Shown: positions 13,426 to 25,320 of the stretch, piece by piece
How the letters are laid out: the number at the start of each line of letters is the position of its first letter
How positions within the stretch are numbered: position 1 is the stretch's first letter
NCBI RefSeq assembly: GCF_003254395.2
Contig: NC_037645.1
Location: 1,178,001-1,242,000, forward strand
DNA from: Apis mellifera
Taxonomy: Eukaryota; Arthropoda; Insecta; Hymenoptera; Apidae
Direction: 5' to 3'
DNA: 64,000 nt
The notes under the pieces: generated by a model
What the model was told of the DNA's origin: nothing
The model's input: the letters and a program-made list of their open reading frames with translations, nothing else
Database searches by the model: none
Made by a program: the position numbers and the translations under genes

Positions 13426-15380
13426 CTGAAATACATTATTTTTCAAGTTATTTAAGTAAACGTTTCAAAAGATTAAAGTGTAAAGGTTTTCATATATAGT
13501 ATAGTATATGAATCATCGGTTAAATAGTATCAATAACCAGACTTTTTTAAGAACGAACAGGTTTATTTGAAGGACATAAATTTTACTACACTTGTTGATT
13601 TACTTCTCAAGATTTCTCTCAAGATTTTAAAACATAATATTCACTTATGAATAGAGATATTTAATGCATTTTTGGAATTATTATACATTTTACTTAAATT
13701 CGTTCATTTTTTTCAAAAAAAGTATTAACTTTTCAAAGAAAATATCAACAAGAGTTAAAAAACATTAGTAGAATAGAGAAGATTCGATATTTTTTTTTAA
13801 TTTGTTATAGATACTACTTATTATATATATAAAATTGAAAATAAAATAAGAGAAATAATTTTTTACATACTATTCGCCCTCATGCTATTGTGATCTGATT
13901 TGTGGATATGAAACTTTCAGCCAATACGCATGCTACTTTTTATTCTATCGGAAATAAGCAATTAAAATACAAAATACAATTGTCTTAATATATAAAGTGA
14001 AAATAATTTTATATTTATTAAACAAGGAATATTATTTAATCAAGTACTTATTTAATTGATCGATAATAATTTTAAAGAAAAGAAAGAATTTTTCTATATA
14101 TATATATATATACACACTATATCAAAGTAGCAGAATATTTTTATGGAAGAAAACCTGTTGATTGGGTTTCCAGCAATTCCATTAAAGTCTTTTTATTGTA
14201 CACATTCGAATAGATGATGATAGAATTAATATGTATTTTGATAAATTTCTGCCTAGAAAATTAATTATGTTCATCGTTAAAAATTATTAACTAATTGTAA
14301 TTTATTTCATTTACACTATAAATAAGAATGATTTCACGATTTCGATATGAATTCTCATCTTCACAAAAGATAAACAAGAATACGATACACGTTTCGTACA
14401 AACTTATGAAAGATGTTCAATTATTAACATGACTCATTACTCGTTTCTTATGCTAATTCTGCGTAATGTTTTCAAGATATTCACATGTGTTAATTATTCA
14501 TTGTCAATGTCATTATAACCATTCATCTTAATTAAAGATGATTTATAAGGCAAGAAAAGTAATTATTTAAATAATGTTATTTAAAAAAATTTATATTTAA
14601 TATCAATAATAATACCAATGGAATATTCAGTTTAAAAAAATTGAGAATGCATAAGAAAAATATATTATCCAACAAATACTAGAATTTTCCTGTTTAGATT
14701 TCCCAAGAATTATCGAAATTGTTTAAAAAAACATGTAAAAAAAATTAGATAATATAAGCAGAATACATGGAAGAAATAATGAAAATAATTATATTGTAAA
14801 TATCTTAAAAAATTATTATGAACATCATAATAATTCATTTCTTAATCATAGATTATATAAAAAATGATTAACTTTGACCTCTTTTATGACCACAATCATA
14901 ATATATATTATATCAACATGATATCATAATGAAATATTGTGTATTAATTTCTTATATAAAAAACGAATTAGAAAGTAAGACAAAAAAATGAATATAAACA
15001 AAAAAACAGCAATATTTATAAAATTGATCATTCAAGAATACTTTTATGAAAAATACTTAAACTTGAATATTTATATTTATAATAAATATAATATAAATTT
15101 AATATCTATTTATAATATATACAATATTATGTTAATATCGTTAAAATTCAATTCTAAGAATCAACAAAATAATTTAGATTAATTTTTCAATAAATATTTT
15201 TCTCATATTTTTATATATAATTCAGTATAATCTATATCTTTTTAATTCAATAGATTATAATAAATTTTTTTACGTAGTAATGATGAATTCATATTATTAT
15301 TAATTATTTAATTTTATAACAAAAATTTTCTAATAAATATACAATTGTGCATATATATAAAAAAAACATAAAGTACTTAC
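13426..15380 (-). other. 5' UTR intron of the protease homolog
   Basis: A CAG acceptor sits at 13426, just above the start codon exon. A strong donor, ATC|GTAAGT, sits at 15380 on the minus strand. Between them lies AT-rich DNA without credible coding frames. Confidence 0.55.
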
Positions 15381-15478
15381 GATTATCTTAAATGTCAAAA
15401 ATTGAATTTTCTCTTCAAAGAACAACGAACAAGCGTGATGTGTCGAACGTTCGGACCGCAATTTCTTCGTTTACATAC
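15381..15478 (-). other. Non-coding first exon of the protease homolog
   Basis: This short GC-richer stretch ends at a GTAAGT donor and starts about 30 bases downstream of a TATA-like run on the minus strand. It has no useful start codon. It fits a 5' UTR exon of the gene at 11204-13415. The exact 5' end is estimated from the TATA position. Confidence 0.45.
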
Positions 15479-15498
15479 ACAGCAGCCAAGCATCGAGC

Positions 15499-15512
15499 AT
15501 ATATATATAAGA
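15499..15512 (-). promoter_or_regulatory. TATA box, protease homolog promoter
   Basis: On the minus strand TCTTATATATATATGC lies about 30 bases upstream of the predicted exon start. No TCAGT-type initiator was seen. Confidence 0.4.
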
Positions 15513-18200
15513 ATTGCCCCCTCCATTGTTCATGATTTCATGATCTTGTCTTACAGCAAATGTTTGTATATATATTCACATATACTTATATATTATGCTG
15601 AAACCATTGAATACTGAATTATCTTGTTGGTCAAGGTAAGTACTTAGATGGTATTTCCCATGCCGTTATGCAATTATAATATTAAAATAGATTTCTTGGA
15701 ATTATCACAATTTTTTTTATTGACGTAATTTATGAAATTTTTAATAGTTTAATAATAAAGATTTAAATTAATAAAGATTTTTTGATATACCTTTTAATTT
15801 ACTGTTTATTATATTATTATATATATGTAGTAAATTAAACAAACAAAAAATTTGCACTACTAATTGTATTTCATGCGAATCTAAAATTATTTCAATGAAT
15901 AATTTACATATTTATTGACGAAAAGCCAAAAAAATCAATAACATTCTATTTATATATTTTCTTTTTTTATTAAAGATTTAAGATTGCATCGTTTAACTTG
16001 AATCAATTGCTTCTAAACGTGTTTGGCATTTAATGTATTTCTTGGAATTTTTTTTTTTTTTTTACATTAAGGTTAAATACCTACATTCCTTGTCGGACTT
16101 GATTTTATTTCTTAGAATTATTTAATTTATTCAAAATTATTGTAAAATAATAATGAAACTATTTTAGTTATTATAATTTTATTTTTTTTATTATTTTGAA
16201 TTTTTTACTCGTAAAAATGATATGAATTATATTTGCTCTATTTATTTTGTATCAAATATTATAATTATGCTATAATATAATAATTTAGATGAATTTTAAA
16301 AAAAATTCATAACAATGTATTTTCGTTAATGACATTAAATGCAGATTTTACGATTACATTGTAATATATTATAGCATACATATTATCGATAATAGATGAG
16401 CAAACTACTAATAAAAAACTAGTAAAATATTATCATAGATTAAATATAAAACAGATTCTAAAATTCAATGCATTCTTTTATATTTTAATCCATTAAGTCC
16501 ATTTTAATCTCATTCTCAAAATTATCAGCATTATTCGGCTAAAAAAAGAAATCACGATAATTAAAATTTAAACTAAATTTCAATATAAAAAACAGACAAG
16601 AAATAAAAGAAATATGATTGATTACAAAATATTTTGTAATATTGTCTTATATAGTATTAATATATACTGTTTTGCGAAGCAGAAAATATAATATCTATTT
16701 TTTAGATATTAAAGATTAAAATACATTGTAAATTTGAAAGAAAAATGATGCAATTATATCCAATTAATATCTTATATCGCGTCTCATGATCATGCGCCAA
16801 TAGTAAGTATAGACAAAGAAACTAAATAGTTAAAGAATAGAGATACAGAAATTTAGAGAACCAGTGGCGCCATCTTTAGAGTGCCTTAGAATATAAAACA
16901 TGAATATAGATAAGAAAAACAAATAATAAAAAATAATAGATAGGCTTAGAATTAAACGATAACGCCATCTCTTGAGAATCAAAGAAAAACAAATAATAAA
17001 AAAGAATAGCTAGGCTTAGAATTAAACGATAACGCCATCTCTTGAGAATCAAAGATAGAATAAAATAGAATTAACAATCAGCGCCATCTCTTGAGAATCA
17101 AAGATAGAATAAAATAGAATTAACAATCAGCGCCATCTCTTGAGAATTCTTGAGAATCAAAGATAAAATAAAGTAGAATTGACAATCAGCGCCATCTCTT
17201 AAATATTTTTTAAAAAAATATTTTGATACTCAAAAGATGGCGCTAAAAGCTCAATTTTTAACTTTATTCTATTAAATATAATAGTGCAGAAAATAAAATA
17301 AAAGTGCAATTATAAACAAATTCCAATATAGAAAAAAATAAACATAGGATAATTAATTATTAATGCTATATTTTTATTATTTTCTTTAAAGATAATATAT
17401 ATATTGAATAATTTTGATTATATATATTAATAATATATATTGATAATTTTTTGACTTACGTAGTTCAATATTTTTTTTGTAAATTAAATTATAGCGAGAT
17501 ATATTAACTTCAATTAATGGCAAAAAATGAATTTTAATTTAAGAGGTAAGTATATATAAAATAAGTATCTCTAAAATTTAATAAACTGTTGAAAAAATGA
17601 TTAAAAATCCAAAAAAATGGCAACTGCAACAAGTAAATATATAAAGGTAAAATATAATAAAGATAAATATTTCACATATATATAATATCATAAAAATTTA
17701 ATTAGCTGGAAAAATTTCGTGTTTACTTTTTTTTCGATTAATATTCCTAATATTTTTTTTTATAATATATTATTTTTATAATATATTTCTAAGAAGACAA
17801 TTTCATAAAACATAATTTATAATGTTAGAAAATAATTTATAATTTATGTCTATTATAATATTATAAAAATATTGGACGTATATTGTATAATTATATTTAT
17901 TCTGAATTTTAAATTGAGAAAATAATTTAGGATGGACCACAATAGAAAAAATAATTTAAAAATAATTTCTATCATGAAGATGATTTTATATATCTTTGGA
18001 ACAGCTCTTATTAATTTAATCACTAAAATATAATTATTTTTTATAAATTTATCAGAAACAATTATTTTTCATCATTTATTTATTTTGTTTTTTTTTTTTT
18101 TATTAATCGTATATAATTTTATCTGAAAATGCATCAAAATATATATAATAAAAAAACAAAAAAAGACTAGATAAAGACTTGTAAAACACGTTAAATTTTT
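15513..18200. other. AT-rich intergenic DNA between the protease homologs
   Basis: No credible coding frame. It holds the minisatellite listed separately. An AATAAA on the minus strand (TTTATT at 18075-18080), about 120 bases past the stop of the right-hand gene, is a plausible polyadenylation signal. Confidence 0.5.
16866..17243. repeat. Minisatellite with repeated GCGCCATCT motifs
   Basis: Six direct copies of (A/G)(G/A)CGCCATCT start near 16866, 16961, 17031, 17080, 17129 and 17188. One inverted copy, AGATGGCGC, is at 17235-17243. Four central copies are followed by CTTGAGAATCAAAGATA and separated by units of about 49-70 bases with AATAGAATTAACAATCA-type sequence. One unit carries a duplicated TTGAGAATTC. 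AGATGGCGC resembles the core of insect CTCF binding sites. Whether it binds CTCF is inference. Confidence 0.75.
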
Positions 18201-21200
18201 TTATCTCGCCCCGTAAGTTGCCAACTGTTGATTGATCCATTCTGTGAATTGTGCCACATTCGTATAAACAGCAGGTAAATTCGACGATCCGCAACCAATT
18301 CCCCAAGATATTATACCAGCCTAGAAAAAAGAAAGTCTCTCAATGTCGTTGCTTTTTCTTTTTTTTTTTTTTTTTAGTAACATCTGTAATCCATACTATT
18401 TGCAATAAACCAATACCTGAAAGTATTGTCCTGTAGCTGTGGGACATACCAAAGGTCCACCACCATCTCCCTGACACGTGTCCCTATTTGTCTCGCCCCC
18501 TGCGCAAATGAACGAACTATGTAGTTGAAAATATGGTCCCAATTTTGATGTTCGAAGCCGATTTTGACAATCAATTCTATTCACAATAGGAACCTCCACT
18601 TTTCGTAGTTCAGATTGATATGTTCCACCTGCATCATAAAGATTTTAATTAGTAAAACTAGGTTATGTATAGAATAGATTTATTAATACATTCAAATACA
18701 TTCTTTTAAGCCTTATTCTTATGTCACACGTGATAACATCAATATAGCAAAAAATAAAAAATATCTAAGTATGTATAAATGATTATAGATAAATATATAA
18801 ATAAATATAAATTAGGTGAATATATAAATTGTTATAAATTATAAAAAATTTTTTTCTTTTGAATAAAACAAAAGTAACTAGATTTTATTTGAATATTAAA
18901 TTAAAATTATAATCAAAATCATAATCAAAATCATAGAGAATATATATACATATATATATAATCAAAATATTGATTTTTTGCGCGATCGATATTTCAAAAT
19001 ATCAAATACAAAGTTTTATAAAATTAAATTTTATAAATTTGTAACAAAATTATATTAATAAAGAAAAAAAATATATAAATATGATAATAATAGTTACCAA
19101 ATGAGTTTTTTCCCCAACCTGTACCAATGCACCTAATACCAGGAGGAAATATCAATCCTTGTTGCGGTATACAAATAGGAACAACATTTACATTCTGTTT
19201 TACCGGTGCGTTTAAAATGACTACTGCTATGTCATTAAACAAAGCAGCACTATAAAACTGAGGATGCGTTACTATGATTTTTATGTTCGCTTCTTGAAAA
19301 GGCACTGGTTGATCGCCAGGTTGATATTTTAAATCCCACTGACCAAAACGCGCTATCGGTCTATTATTTCCTAAACTAACGAGATTTTAAAAAATTTTTT
19401 ATCGTCGATTTTAATTTTCAATAATTAAATTCATATATATTTTATTACAAAATTAACATAATTTGCTTACTTCGTAACACAATGCGCAGCTGTAAGAATA
19501 GCACTATTTGTAATCATAGATCCTCCACATTGAAATAAATATTTACCGTCCGATTGTATTGTTAGTAAAGCTACCATCCACGGAAACTCTGCGAAATATG
19601 TTTTTCCAGTATCTACAGGTTGGGCTGTGAATAAAGAAAACAGCTAGTTACGATAAAATAGAATTTTCTTTAGTATATTCATGGATTAATGTGTTAATTT
19701 TTTTGGAAAATTGATTCTAGAAATCGAAACAAATATAAATAATATACAAAAATATCGATTGACGATTATTTATTAAATTATTAAGGTAATTTTACTTTGC
19801 GTCAAATGAAATGAGACAGAAACAATGTGACAAAGATAGAATTATCCCATTTTTCACTTAAACAATAACAACTATTGTTAACTACTTAATTATTTAAACT
19901 ACTTACTGTTATACGATATAATTTATTAGTACGAATAATTAGTACGAATAAATTGTAAATTAAAAATAAAAGATAGGTTATTCAACTATTACAAGAAAGG
20001 GATTCAAAAAAGTTTCAAAAAATATTAATCTAGTATCTACCTGTCGCATACGTTTTGTTTTGTATACCACATCCAATTTGCGAGAACGAAGCTTCCCCGT
20101 TTATTATATTCTCTCTTGATTCTTGAAAGTCACGATTTCTTGCTACATTAATAGCAACAGGTCGACAACAAACTTCATCCACAGTTCCACACGCAGAGAA
20201 CCTCGGATCAATGACACCAGCGCCATCGAAGCTAACAGAGTTTCCTGGCGCGCACAGCCAACTCTTCATGCAATAACAAGCCTGAGAGGTTCCAGGATTT
20301 CTAATGGATCCGATAACCACTGGAATCCCATTCCCATACGATGGATTTATTCCTTGACAACAGGAGGTAGGTACAGGGCACGTCTGTTGTCCGTAAGTCA
20401 CTAAAGGATTCACAATTCCAACGTTTACAGGGATCACAACGCCATTGCTACACTGGACTGCGTTCCCACATAAAAGACAAATTTGCGACGAGACAGGCGG
20501 AGGGTATGAATATTGGATTACACTGGCTGGTTTGCAACAAACCATATTGCTAATGGGACACTGTATGTATTGCGAACGAGGATTGATCACACCTTCTCCA
20601 GACGTGCCGATGACACCGTTTGGATCGCATTGAGACACAAGCACACAAACACATATTGGAGCAGGTGGTAATTCTGTGTTAGTTGGAAAAATCACCGGTG
20701 GAAGAGTCGAAGTGGTCGTAGTTGCCTTTGTAGTGGTAGTTGGTGCTTTCGTGGTAGTTGTTGCTTTTGTAGTGGTTCGCATCGTTGTGGTAGTAATATT
20801 TGATGGACGACAACATACTTCTAAATCTCCTGTGCATCTCCGATATCTGTTTTGAAATCAAAAGTGATCAGAAGTGAACTAATCAGAAATTCTTAATAAA
20901 AGATTCTTATTAATTTTCATCTTTTTTCTATCTTTAAATTTTAATAAGATATTGATAAAAAATTTATACTTATTTACCATTTATACTTTAAATAAAGAAA
21001 TTGTGATTTAATGTGGATAATTGTGGACAGACTGTTCTTGTTATAAATTCCCCGATATTTTTATAAAAAAATAAAAAAACTCACCGAATATCGATTGGTA
21101 CAGTACCACCCGCAATTATGGTACGATTAGCATCGCAAAGATAATAAGGCACACAAATGCAATCCGCAGTAGGTGGTGTAGTAGGCACTTGTTCTATTTT

Positions 21201-21368
21201 GTTAAGCTTCTTTTTTAATTTAAGTAAATGAAACAGAAATAAAGAAGGAGATTCCTTGTGAAATGAATTGTCTAACGTTCTCACCATGCCTTTATTCGAC
21301 TTGTTTAATGCCTTTGAAATCATTAATAGAATCGTGACAGCGTATGCCAACGTGAAGAGTCGCAACAT
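18201..21368 (-). CDS. Multi-clip serine protease homolog (inactive)
   Basis: Six coding exons (21085-21368, 20041-20846, 19471-19624, 19098-19375, 18417-18628, 18201-18320) join in phase to 617 residues. The start MLRLFTLAYAVTILLM gives a signal peptide. Clip-like domain 1 has cysteines at 70, 72, 78, 99, 106 and 107. A Thr/Lys-rich linker follows (TTTTKA-type repeats). Three more clip-like Cys units then come, each ending in a CC pair (NMVCCKP, TSCCQG, EVCCRP), and then the protease-fold domain. His411 (TAAHC) and Asp463 (NDIAVV) are kept, but the Ser motif is GDGGGP with Gly563, so it is predicted inactive. Multi-clip, Ser-less proteins are known in insects as masquerade-like or CLIPA/E homologs and act as cofactors or adhesion proteins outside cells. 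A stretch at residues 26-60 with KLKKKLNK could be a retained short intron, but the frame is open throughout. Tandem with the single-clip homolog at 11204-13415. Confidence 0.92.
19714..19741 (+). repeat. Dispersed repeat, copy 1
   Basis: A 28-base stretch beginning ATTCTAGAAATCGAAACA is identical to one at 43182-43209. Both are followed, 18-25 bases later, by TTATTTATTAAATTAT and then by a diverged similar stretch (GTCAAATGAAATGAGAC versus GTTAATTGAAACGAGAT). This copy lies in an intron of the multi-clip gene. Confidence 0.6.
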
Positions 21369-21399
21369 GGCTTGTTTCCCACTCGCTGGCTCGTTTACT

Positions 21400-21434
21400 A
21401 GTGAACGATTTTTAACGCCAGTCAACGTTTTTAT
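21400..21434 (-). promoter_or_regulatory. Core promoter of the multi-clip gene
   Basis: On the minus strand a TATA-like CATAAAAA (21427-21434) is followed by an initiator-like TTCACT (21400-21405). Its A at 21402 lies about 30 bases from the TATA-like box. This would give a 33-base 5' leader before the ATG at 21368. Confidence 0.5.
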
Positions 21435-23572
21435 GTATACAGGATGCATCGATATTTCCTCCTCTAACGCATAGAAGAATATACAGATTCATACATTCAA
21501 CGCTAATAGATATTTTGTTATATGGATCAATTGTCAATTTTTTTTTTTTTTTTTTACACAATGATGATGGTATATCATGATTTATCGACCCAGCCAAACA
21601 TATAACCAGATAAAATTAATGTTTCCGCGCACGTCGTTCATCAAACAACAAAATTTTTTTTCTAAAGGAATTGTTGTATATTTAATCAAGGGCTCTTTGA
21701 CACGCTAGATTCTTTTACAATAAAATGTATTTAAACGATTATTCGCACAACTCGCAACGAATACAATGAATGACCTATTTACCTAACAAACCATTGATGA
21801 ACGTTAAGTTTACCGGTATAAAATATTGTCCACATTCGCCGACCAGATGCCCGATTGCGATACAAATAAAGTGCATTTACGTTACGTTGAACGATCAATA
21901 AATTACTTGCACTTGTAATATGGATTTAAAAAATTAAATTTGAAATGTAATATCGAATTAAAAAAAGAAAAAGAAAATTCTATTTTATTTTAATTTCCTT
22001 CGAGATAGCAAATGTATAGAATTTGATTATATAAGATTGATTGCTTCTATCGTGTTAAAAACGCGCGAAACGATTTGCGTTTGTCGATGCGTGTACCATC
22101 ATAAAATGTGAACCGTTTCCATGAAATCCATTGTCATACAACAACAGTCGATAGTTTACCTGTAAAATATATTATTCTTTTCTTCATTTTTTACTCGCGA
22201 TGATTATATGTATCTCTACGTTATTTTTTTTTTCTGGGCTAGGATTATGATAAAAGGAAAAAAAGGCAGGAAAAACGTTCACTTGTACTATCTTTCCAGT
22301 GCAAAGCGCGTTTTAATAGTGGCAATTGACAGAAATGTAGAAAAATAACGTTATAAAATTTATTTTTTTGTTTTAATACTCGATAAAAACAATAAATTCA
22401 TACCAAGAACAATATAGTTAAATTAAACAAACCTTGGCTCTTTTTACTGGCAGATTTAATTTTTTTTTCTTCTATATACTCTTCAATTACTTTAAAATAA
22501 AAGAAGTATACTTGTTTGAATTGCAATTATTCTTTTATAAACATTATTTCTTTTATAAATCATGATACAAATTATCAGACTACATACACTTAAATAATGA
22601 CACGCCGATAACATAATATTAATAATAATATAATATAATATAATAATAATAATAATACAAATAACATTAATAATAAGAAAAATAATTAGATACAAATATG
22701 ACAGTGGTACACAAAAATGTACTCTAAAATTACAATGCAAAAATGGCGAACAAATCAGTAGTAAAATATCAAAAATCAAAGTAAAATATAAATATTCACT
22801 TTTGATTCGCATAAATTCAAAAAAAAATAAACAAATCATTCATACGTTAGATTTTTATCATCAACAAATTAGAGGAATCGATATCTTTTCTTTTTTTTTT
22901 TCATTTTCAATTCGAAGATTTGCCAAGATTTATAACCATTCGATCGGCTCGCCATTACAATGTGCTCGATAAAGGACAGAACATGCGATGAAAAGAATAT
23001 ATATCGCGTGGAAATTAACATTTGTACAATTCTGGTTGGATATCATCGGGGGTGGGGTATTATACGTTATAGATGATGAACGAAATCGTGAACAAATAAA
23101 GAATACTACCAGCGTTAATAAACGTCGAAATTAGCTACACCTCTTGTACGCCTGTGACTCTATTCTAGCTGCTATTATTACGTTATCACCTGCCACTCAT
23201 AATCATAAGTCACACTGGCATCAGATTACGGTAACGTCATCTCGCGTTTTATTGTGAATCATCTTTTATACGAGTGACGCTGGCAACAGCAATCGCAAGA
23301 TGGTTTTCTTTCTTAATTATTTCTATCGTGATTTCTTTTTTTTACATATATATATGTAAAAAAAAAAAAATTATTAGTCACACGAAGAGAAATTTCTGTC
23401 TGTTTGTGCTGGCGTTTTAATGATCTTAATGTTAATATTCTCTTTGGACTCTTTGTAATGTATCACTTTTGAACGATAATACTTAATTACAACTATCAAT
23501 TATAATATATAAATATTAGAAATACAACATCTTTATAAACAATTCATATTTTGTATAAGAAAGTATAAGAAA

Positions 23573-23638
<66 letters not shown>

Positions 23639-25179
23639 ATATATATATATATACTATATAGAAATATTAATTTTCATTACTTCGTTGCACTAATAAACTA
23701 CTTCACATTGATAAACTCAACATAAAAAAAAATAAAATAAAATAAAAAGAAATAAAAAAAAAAAATAACGTAAGTATCGTTGTAAATCTTTAGATAATTT
23801 GTTATAAAATCAAAAAAGAAAGACAACGATGATATGCGAGCTATCGTTTGATTTCGCAATCGGAATTTGTTAAACGCTATGAGTCTTTTTCTCCTTACGC
23901 ACAGTCAATAATATATCATATACAAATATTCGAGTGCAATTAATTTGACAGTCAAATGTATTGACGTGTCTCGGAGAATATATTGTCATTTCTTACTTCT
24001 ATACATAATAATATCCTAACTAACGTAAACGTATCAATTATTATTGCATAATAGGAACATAGCCGTAAAAGAATATTAATAATAATAATATATAATTATA
24101 TATCAATGTACACATATTTATGAATTGTCTTACCTCAGTTCAATATAAATTTTTTGAAATTACAAATTAAAGTTATACATTTTATAAGAATTCTAAGTTA
24201 AAGAAATACGTGTATAGTTGAGCAATACAACTTACTAAAAAGGACAGAATGATCGTTCCATTCTTTTTAACATGCACAGAGACAAAAAACCTTAGCAAGT
24301 CATTCGAAATGATATTAAATTGCACAAAATAATAGTAACTCGATTTCAAGACCGCCCAGGAAGTTACTTCTTATCTCTTTAGACGTCTAATCTATGCTAT
24401 ATTATATGCTTCTGCATACAACAAAGTAACTGTTAGATTACAAGTTGCAAAATCGACCAAATTTTAAGAAAAACAACTATTCTGTTCTGGTTTAAATACT
24501 TAAATATTAAATAATAATATTTAACTAATATTAAACTTCAATTCAAAATCTCTGAAAAATTGCCCAAACTTCATTAAATTTAACTAGAATTCTAAACTAG
24601 CTTAAACCTAGTTACAAAAATTGTCACTAGTTACAAAAATATATAAACACGAGAAAGGAATTACAAGGAAACTTTGATTATCCGAACATTGTTTAAAAGA
24701 TATAATGAAAATTGTTACGAACGAATACAAAAAAAAAAAAATAAATTTTGTATAAATACTTATTTTGAAAATATTTATACTTGTATATTTATTTTAGGAT
24801 TGTAAATTAAACTGTATTTAAAAATAATTAATTTTACGTTATTTTCACTTGATATAATACGTTCCGAAAATTTCTTTTCTTTAAATTATATAAAACAAAT
24901 CTTTTTTAATTAGTTCGAATAATCAACTTTCAACCATACTCAGACTAATATATAAAAAATATATTAAATGATTGCCTAACTTAAATTTCAAAATCAAAAT
25001 CAATATAATAATGAAATTAATATTTACGCGCTCGTCTATCCATGTTAAATATATAAATAATATTTTGCGTTCGTTGTTTAATTCGACTCGTGTGTTGTGT
25101 ATTCTGTAAAAGATCGATAAACCAAGAAACAAAAAAAAAGCTTTCTCCGCCTGAAAAGAGGCAAGAATCCGGCCATCAG
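21435..25179. other. AT-rich intergenic DNA
   Basis: No supported gene. It contains a long AT microsatellite, a hairpin near 23340-23370 (TTTACATATATATATGTAAA inside T and A runs) and a moderately GC-richer stretch at 22990-23300. That stretch has an unremarkable 48-codon ORF at 22988-23134. A long minus ORF at 22492-22839 is Ile/Leu-rich and looks like chance AT-rich translation. Confidence 0.5.
23577..23656. repeat. (AT)n microsatellite, interrupted
   Basis: About 28 AT units, then GTGTGT, then more AT units. Confidence 0.9.
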
Positions 25180-25320
25180 CTATCGAAGTACCAAAAAACA
25201 AAAGAATGTAAACACTACGGCTAGCATTATCCTTCGTTCGATTTGACCTTCGTTGAAGCTTGTGGTCAGATTCGCAGGAACGAGAGAGGCTCTTTCTTTA
25301 GTTTCAAAATAATTATGCAT
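25180..25320 (-). CDS. Small ORF with hydrophobic C-terminus (46 residues)
   Basis: An ATG at 25320 opens 46 codons to a TAG at 25180-25182. The peptide has a polar N-terminal half (MHNYFETKERASLVPANLTT) with one N-glycosylation-type NLT. A basic pair (ERR) precedes a 14-residue hydrophobic tail (IMLAVVFTFFCFLV). This is the layout of a tail-anchored micropeptide, or of the last exon of a GPI-anchored protein. ATTCTAG directly before the ATG could also be a splice acceptor, which favours the second reading. The region is GC-richer than its surroundings. No partner exon was recognised within the next 1.5 kb upstream. Function unknown. Confidence 0.35.
   Translation of the reverse strand: MHNYFETKERASLVPANLTTSFNEGQIERRIMLAVVFTFFCFLVLR

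Noticed and set aside
22492..22839. 115-codon minus ORF, Ile/Leu/Tyr-rich
   Set aside because: AT-rich chance frame containing an ATA/ATT repeat translation.
22988..23134. 48-codon plus ORF in a GC-richer patch
   Set aside because: Length and composition are within chance. No supporting signals.
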